The notes beneath the pieces are model-generated. The model made no database searches, was not told the origin of the DNA, and saw nothing but the letters and a program-made list of their open reading frames with translations. Of a stretch of 10,664 nucleotides of DNA, positions 6,725 through 10,664 are shown in pieces. The translations under genes and the position numbers were made by a program. How positions within the stretch are numbered: position 1 is the stretch's first letter; every line of letters starts with the position of its first letter. The stretch spans positions 1-10,664 of the forward strand of contig QQUB01000120.1 of assembly GCA_008501835.1 (NCBI GenBank), given 5' to 3'. Source of the DNA: Bacteroidota bacterium. Its GTDB lineage: Bacteria; Bacteroidota; Bacteroidia; Chitinophagales; Saprospiraceae.

Positions 6725-6768
6725 ACTAAAAATGATTAATGTAGAATAAGAACTGAATCATCATTAGT
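6725..6768. terminator. Possible bidirectional stem-loop between convergent genes
   Basis: ACTAAAAATGATT (6725-6737) and AATCATCATTAGT (6756-6768) are inverted with 11 of 13 positions pairing and an 18-base loop. The element lies between the deaminase stop and the end of the converging AAA gene, whose TAA (6764-6766) is inside the right arm. The stem is A/T-rich and has no clear T-run on either side, so it is a weak candidate. Position is its main support. Confidence 0.3.
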
Positions 6769-9028
6769 CTCTCACTATCAATTTTTTATCAAAATCCAAC
6801 TCAAGGTCACATGAATTCACCTCAGGGTGTTCCAGCATCCATTTGGCCAGTGGGCTGATCAATACCTGATCGATGGCTCGCTGCAAAGGCCTTGCTCCAT
6901 ATTTTTCATCAAATCCGACGAGAGTTATATGGTTAACCAGTTCGTCCGTAAAGGTCAGCTTGAGTTTTCTTTTTATAAATCCATCCCTTTCCTTCAGCTC
7001 TTCCAATTCCTTCAAGGTAATCTTCCGAATAGCCTCTCTGGTTAAAGGATTAAATAACACGACCGAATCAATACGGTTAATAAATTCAGGCCGGAAGAAT
7101 TTGTGGATGGCCGACATGTATTTGCTTTCCTCGCTATCGGTTTTTTGAAAGGCCATCATGGTTCTTTCGGAAGCTCCAACATTGGAGGCCATGATGATAA
7201 TGGTATTCCTGAAATTCGTAACTCGTCCATATGTATCCACCAGCAAACCTTCATCCAACAAAGTCAGCAAGGCATCAAAAACTGCCGGGTGTGCCTTTTC
7301 GATCTCATCGAATAAAACCACCGCAAATGGTTTTTCCCGAACTTCCTTCACCAACTGACCTACTTCCCTGCCTGAACCGACCAATCGGCTCAACTGCCCA
7401 GGGTGTTGGAATTCGCTCATGTCGATTCTGATCAAAGGTTGTTTCCGTTGCCCCTGACCAAAGAAATAACCGGCCAGAACTTTTGCGGAAGCTGTTTTGC
7501 CAACTCCCGTAGGACCGGCAAACAATAAGGTCTGAATGGGTTTGCGGGGATCATTGAGTCGGGCTTTGAATATCTTGACCAGGCTGCTGAGCTTTTCCAC
7601 AGCATCCTGCTGCCCGATAATTCTTGAACTAAAATATCCTTCCAGTGCCTGGGCGTCCAGCGAAATGTCATCCTGGAGGAATAATGCCGGCAAACCTGTT
7701 TGGTCAATGAATTGTTGGATGACCTGTTCCTTTCCAACTGATTCTCCTTCGATAATCTGTACTTCATGAACACACTTACTCAGGAATTTAATCCCTTTGC
7801 CTGGAAAATGTTCGTAAGGAATATACCTCTTCAACAGTCGAAAACTCAGGTTCAGCGCATCCTGGTTGATATTAATACTAAAGCGTTTATTACAATGATC
7901 AGCGAATTTGGCGAATATGTTATGTACCTCCGTTTCGGCCAGCTCATCGATCTGTATGGTGCGGAAAGACTGAACAAAAGCAGGCAGTAATTGTCGCATT
8001 TTTTCCAGTTCCCTTACTGTAACTTCCCCTACAACCTGCAATTTTCCTTGTTGCATGAACGGTAGAAAAAAAGCTGCTACACTGCTTTCAGGTCCCTCCC
8101 CTCCGCTGGACAACAATTGCATAATATTTTCTACCCAAAGGATTCCATTATCAGATTCCAGTTCTTCCACCAGCACCTCACAGGTTTCCTGCCATTCTCC
8201 GAGATATTTGGCAGACGAGGTAATCCGGTCAGGAAGCATATTCCAAAACTTAAATCCGAGATCCTGTTTATTCTTTTTGCTCTTCACCATTCGGATCGCA
8301 GCACGCAAAACAGCACTCTTACCTACCCCGGGTTCACCTACCAAAAGCACATTCGCCCTTGAATTGACCAGTTCATTGACCAAATCCCTCACTTCCTGAT
8401 CCCGTTCCCATGCTGCGTCAGGGAAGGGACTTTTCCGTTTTCGGGTGTTTTGGGGGTTAGGATATTCTTCCGCAAGTTTTGGCAATGCCTTATAAGTCCT
8501 CTTATAGTTAAATCCTCCCCAATCCGGAGCCCTGTCCAGGTTGACTTTTAACGTAACGGTATCCAGGTGAGGTTTGGCATAGGAAAGCAATCGGAAGATC
8601 TTTTCGGGTTCCAGCTGTCCTAAAAGGTGTGTGGAAAAATGTCTGGCTAAAGTTACCAGCTGATCTTTTTTGTAATAGGTAAATCTTCTCCTTAAGAGCG
8701 GCAAATAACATTCAAATCCACCATTAGGGGTTCCTCCAAAAACTATTGGAACAGGAACTTTATAAGAATGAGCTAATGGAAAAGTTGTGTCATCAGATTG
8801 ATAAGCAGGTCTTACAGCAACCTCCAAAACCTTTAACTTTGGATTATCCATTTCAAAGTAAGGATAGTTGCCATGCTTCTTATACTCTTTGAACAAATGT
8901 TTTCCCAATTTCACCTTCAGGGTTTCAATATCTTTTTCTACCGCATTCAAACCCGTACCAACCAGGATGCCAAGAACTGCACCCTGCTTTATATCGAAAG
9001 TCAATAAAGGATAGTTGATGATTTCCAT
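6764..9028 (-). CDS. HSP100/Clp-like two-module AAA+ ATPase with degenerate first ring and novel N-domain
   Basis: The 754-residue protein has two AAA+ modules in ClpA/ClpC order. Residues 1 to about 165 form a domain I do not recognise; it is not the double Clp_N repeat. Module 1 has Walker A GEPGVGKS (231-238) and pore loop KYLGEW (Tyr275), but its Walker B reads ILWVEN (296-301), with Glu-Asn in place of the Asp-Glu pair, and the usual arginine-finger segment is absent near 350. Module 2 has Walker A GPTGVGKT (505-512), Walker B FDE (Asp574, Glu575), sensor 1 Asn616, arginine finger Arg652 in FINRID and sensor 2 GAR (711-713). Its pore loop reads GSGREVG (551-557), shorter than ClpB's GAPPGYVG and lacking the tyrosine. 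The Walker A spacing of 274 leaves no room for a ClpB M-domain, and the ClpP-docking IGF/IGL tripeptide is not seen. It is probably a specialised remodelling ATPase powered by module 2; substrate unknown. GGAG lies a few bases before the ATG. Confidence 0.88.
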   Translation of the reverse strand: MEIINYPLLTFDIKQGAVLGILVGTGLNAVEKDIETLKVKLGKHLFKEYKKHGNYPYFEMDNPKLKVLEVAVRPAYQSDDTTFPLAHSYKVPVPIVFGGTPNGGFECYLPLLRRRFTYYKKDQLVTLARHFSTHLLGQLEPEKIFRLLSYAKPHLDTVTLKVNLDRAPDWGGFNYKRTYKALPKLAEEYPNPQNTRKRKSPFPDAAWERDQEVRDLVNELVNSRANVLLVGEPGVGKSAVLRAAIRMVKSKKNKQDLGFKFWNMLPDRITSSAKYLGEWQETCEVLVEELESDNGILWVENIMQLLSSGGEGPESSVAAFFLPFMQQGKLQVVGEVTVRELEKMRQLLPAFVQSFRTIQIDELAETEVHNIFAKFADHCNKRFSININQDALNLSFRLLKRYIPYEHFPGKGIKFLSKCVHEVQIIEGESVGKEQVIQQFIDQTGLPALFLQDDISLDAQALEGYFSSRIIGQQDAVEKLSSLVKIFKARLNDPRKPIQTLLFAGPTGVGKTASAKVLAGYFFGQGQRKQPLIRIDMSEFQHPGQLSRLVGSGREVGQLVKEVREKPFAVVLFDEIEKAHPAVFDALLTLLDEGLLVDTYGRVTNFRNTIIIMASNVGASERTMMAFQKTDSEESKYMSAIHKFFRPEFINRIDSVVLFNPLTREAIRKITLKELEELKERDGFIKRKLKLTFTDELVNHITLVGFDEKYGARPLQRAIDQVLISPLAKWMLEHPEVNSCDLELDFDKKLIVRD

Positions 9029-9087
9029 TTGTTCTCCGATTTCTCTGGATAGTGAGGAGCTTTTTTATTATCACAATTTTGATATAA

Positions 9088-9178
9088 AGCCACGAATACA
9101 CGAATTGATGATTATTATTTTGATGACACGAATTTAAAGCAGATCAGAAACAAAAAAACCATTCGTACATTCGTGGCT
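9088..9178. repeat. Inverted repeat with iterated CACGAAT motif
   Basis: The left arm AGCCACGAATACACGAAT (9088-9105) and right arm ATTCGTACATTCGTGGCT (9161-9178) are inverted copies matching at 16 of 18 positions. The left side has two CACGAAT units in tandem and a third at 9127-9133; the right side carries the complement. The loop is about 55 bases and A/T-rich. The form resembles interspersed REP- or MITE-like palindromes. No transposase lies nearby, so if it is mobile it moves in trans. The arms are seen directly; the repeat-family status is inferred. Confidence 0.7.
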
Positions 9179-9258
9179 CCCTCTTTTATAGAAAGCCCTA
9201 CTGGATCGTGAAAGTAGCGAAAAAAAAGAAGATGAAAAATAGAATAGACATATTTTGC

Positions 9259-9266
9259 TACATTTG
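9259..9266 (+). promoter_or_regulatory. Bacteroidota -7 element for cvfB
   Basis: TACATTTG matches TAnnTTTG exactly and continues as TACATTTGCA. It is 63 bases before the cvfB ATG, giving a leader of about 57 bases if transcription starts about 6 bases downstream. No TTG is present at the -33 distance, where the sequence is purine-rich. Confidence 0.45.
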
Positions 9267-9329
9267 CACAGAACCAGGACCTGATAGTTTTCTAAAATAG
9301 GAAATGCAGGGCTTGTCAACATTTTCATT

Positions 9330-10163
9330 ATGATAGAAATAGGCAAAATAAATTCACTAAGGATAGTCAAGGAGGTTGATTTTGGTTTGTACCTGGACGG
9401 CGGTGCTAAAGGGGAGATTCTTTTACCCAAAAGGTATGTCCCGGAACAATATGAGATTGACGGCAACCTGGATGTTTTCATTTATACCGATTCCGAAGAT
9501 CGTTTGATAGCCACTACGGAAAAACCTCATGCCATGGTAGGAGATATTGCCTTTTTGGAAGTAGTTGCGGTCAATGAGATCGGTGCGTTCCTCGATTGGG
9601 GCCTTGCAAAAGATCTGTTGGTTCCTTTTCGGGAACAACGGTCCAAGATGCAGGTAGGCGAATCACATATCGTTGCTGTTTACCTGGATGAAGAAAGCGA
9701 ACGAATAGCCGCTTCCGCAAAGTTGGATGAATTTCTGGAACTTACAGCTGACGAATATGAAGCCGGTCAGGAGGTATTTTTACAAATCTGGAGCAAAACC
9801 CCTATTGGATTCAAGGTGATTATCAATGACAATCACCTCGGTATGTTGTACAAAGACGAAGTTTTCCAGAAGCTGGAAAGAGGCCAGAGGATGAAGGGGT
9901 ACATCAAAAAGGTTCGGGATGATAAAAAGATCGATCTCACACTGCATAAACCCGGAGTTGGTAAGGTGGATGATCTGGGAGAGAAAATCCTGAAAAAATT
10001 AAAAGATGAAGGCGGCTTTATTCCGGTAACCGACAAAAGCCATCCGGAGCTGATTTACAGTATTTTTGGTGAGAGTAAAAAAACCTTTAAAAAGGCGATC
10101 GGAGGGCTCTATAAAAAACGATTGATTATCCTTGAGGAAAAGGGAATTCGATTGGTAGAATAA
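9330..10163 (+). CDS. cvfB: CvfB-like S1-domain RNA-binding protein
   Basis: This 277-residue soluble protein matches the CvfB/YitL family: several S1-type OB folds followed by a winged helix. Approximate layout is S1-like domain 1 at 1-60 (opening MIEIGKINSLRIVKEVDFGLYLDG, then GEILLPKRYVP), domain 2 at 65-130 (VGDIAFLEVVAVNEIGAFLDWGLAKDLLVPF), domain 3 at 140-205 (GQEVFLQIWSKTPIGFKVIIN...GMLY...RMKGYIKKVRDDKKIDLTL), and a winged helix at about 210-277 ending KKTFKKAIGGLYKKRLIILEEKGIRLVE. S. aureus CvfB has about 300 residues and the same order. CvfB binds RNA and affects virulence gene expression in Staphylococcus; its role in Bacteroidota is not known to me. The gene is monocistronic, divergent from the AAA gene and convergent with the PorP/SprF gene, with an inverted repeat on each side. 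The start is supported because the first beta strand begins at once. Confidence 0.88.
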   Translation: MIEIGKINSLRIVKEVDFGLYLDGGAKGEILLPKRYVPEQYEIDGNLDVFIYTDSEDRLIATTEKPHAMVGDIAFLEVVAVNEIGAFLDWGLAKDLLVPFREQRSKMQVGESHIVAVYLDEESERIAASAKLDEFLELTADEYEAGQEVFLQIWSKTPIGFKVIINDNHLGMLYKDEVFQKLERGQRMKGYIKKVRDDKKIDLTLHKPGVGKVDDLGEKILKKLKDEGGFIPVTDKSHPELIYSIFGESKKTFKKAIGGLYKKRLIILEEKGIRLVE

Positions 10164-10188
10164 TTCAAGGGCTGTCACATTAGCAGGG

Positions 10189-10272
10189 TTCACGCAGATA
10201 ACGCAGAAAAACGCAGATATTTTTATGATAATTAATTAAGACATCTGCGAAAATCCGCGTAATCCGCGTGAA
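10189..10272. repeat. Inverted repeat with iterated ACGCAGA motif
   Basis: Two 30-base arms at 10189-10218 and 10243-10272 are inverted copies matching at 23 of 30 positions, around a 24-base A/T-rich loop. The left arm begins TTCACGCAGATAACGCAGA and carries three ACGCAGA units; the right arm carries two CCGCGT units and ATCTGCG. It lies between the convergent cvfB and PorP/SprF genes, a usual site for interspersed palindromes. The mismatched loop-side bases and the lack of a T-run argue against a plain terminator. From memory, similar CACGCAG-rich palindromes occur in many Bacteroidota genomes, but I cannot check that here. Confidence 0.7.
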
Positions 10273-10335
10273 ACAAAAAGAAATCTCGCACCAAAGTAGA
10301 CATTTCCACTTTTGAAGCGACCTCTTTTATATTTT

Positions 10336-10664
10336 CTAAAATCTAGGACAATCCACCCGTGCTCGCCTGTCTCTCGGGCGATGAACATAGATGAAGGATA
10401 CCTCAAAGGCACCTCGAGAGTTATTCGCTTCTGACAATACTGAAGTGGTAATATCGTAGCTGAGTCCGAAGTTCATCCACTCAAATTCCAGAATAGCAGA
10501 AACGGTCATAGCATCCAGGTGCACCTCTTTGTCCAGCTTATTGGCAACATGGCCCCACAGTCCCGCACGAATGGCAACCTCTTGCCACTCACGACGAGAA
10601 TAGCGAAGATTGGCACCAACCGTAGTACTCAGGGAAGGTCCCTGGCTCATGAAAGCAATTGCTG
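10336..10664 (-). CDS. PorP/SprF-family membrane protein, C-terminal part (runs off the window)
   Basis: About 109 C-terminal residues are visible; the frame stays open to the window edge, so the N-terminus and signal peptide are missing. The internal ATG at 10650 is not the start. Family marks are a strand-rich barrel pattern (STTVGANLRYSRREW, AIRAGLWGHV, ILEFEWMNFGLSYDITTSVL), then GAFEVSFIYVHRP and the closing VDCPRF; CPRF at the very C-terminus is characteristic of PorP/SprF. Members are outer-membrane beta-barrel proteins linked to type IX secretion and gliding; many genomes have numerous paralogues, often beside large adhesin-like secreted proteins, some acting as shuttle or anchor for T9SS cargo. 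The partner, if any, would lie beyond the right edge. Specific function is not assignable from this fragment. Confidence 0.85.
   Translation of the reverse strand, partial: AIAFMSQGPSLSTTVGANLRYSRREWQEVAIRAGLWGHVANKLDKEVHLDAMTVSAILEFEWMNFGLSYDITTSVLSEANNSRGAFEVSFIYVHRPRDRRARVDCPRF

Larger units (their letters stand above)
9029..9329. other. Divergent intergenic region between the AAA ATPase and cvfB
   Basis: This 301-base gene-free space must hold promoters for both divergent genes. On the minus strand GGAG lies a few bases before the AAA gene start. An interspersed inverted repeat occupies 9088-9178, and a -7-like element for cvfB lies at 9259-9266. Reading frames here are short and look like chance. 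I see no small gene or RNA that I can support. Confidence 0.6.

Noticed and set aside
7432..7773. A 113-codon minus-strand frame overlapping the AAA gene in another frame
   Set aside because: It lies wholly inside the coding sequence of a clear AAA+ module, has no recognisable domain, and its length is expected by chance.
6764..9028. The AAA+ gene as ClpB disaggregase or ClpV of a type VI secretion system
   Set aside because: There is no M-domain insertion and no Clp_N repeat, both rings carry altered key motifs, and no contractile-apparatus genes are nearby.
9088..10272. The repeats flanking cvfB as a CRISPR array or as the ends of one insertion sequence
   Set aside because: The units are short, imperfect and inverted with no regular spacers, the two elements differ in sequence, and the DNA between them encodes cvfB rather than a transposase.

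Overview
The window looks like chromosomal DNA from a member of the Bacteroidota. The evidence is a type IX-associated PorP/SprF-family protein ending in the characteristic CPRF, an OmpA-family protein with a DUF6089-like barrel and thrombospondin type 3 repeats, TAnnTTTG-like -7 promoter elements, and the general lack of strong Shine-Dalgarno sequences. A Saprospiria-like lineage is possible, but I cannot fix the class. No rRNA, tRNA, CRISPR array, transposase or phage gene is visible.

Region 1 (1-6713, all + strand) is a reductive pyrimidine degradation locus. It holds a 5'-truncated beta-ureidopropionase, preT, an OmpA/TSP3 outer-membrane protein gene, preA, two tandemly duplicated three-helix membrane proteins of unknown function, and a cytosine deaminase of the yeast Fcy1 type. 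Together they outline a route: cytosine to uracil (deaminase), uracil to dihydrouracil (PreT-PreA), then N-carbamoyl-beta-alanine to beta-alanine, CO2 and ammonia (beta-ureidopropionase). The missing enzyme, dihydropyrimidinase, is not in the window and may lie just upstream. The ompA-like gene separates preT from preA. It ends in a good intrinsic terminator, and preA appears to have its own promoter, so the locus is probably at least two transcription units.

Between the two small membrane genes lies a short degenerate copy of the preA 3' end. This shows that the duplication that made the second membrane gene also carried the tail of preA.

Region 2 (6764-9028, - strand) encodes an unusual two-AAA-module HSP100/Clp-like ATPase. 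Its N-terminal domain is one I do not recognise, its first-ring Walker B lacks the DE pair, and its second-ring pore loop is altered. It converges with the pyrimidine operon at a possible bidirectional stem-loop.

Region 3 (9029-10664) holds a CvfB-like S1-domain RNA-binding protein and, converging on it, the C-terminal part of a PorP/SprF-family protein that runs off the window. Two different interspersed inverted repeats, each built from short iterated motifs, sit in the intergenic spaces on either side of cvfB.
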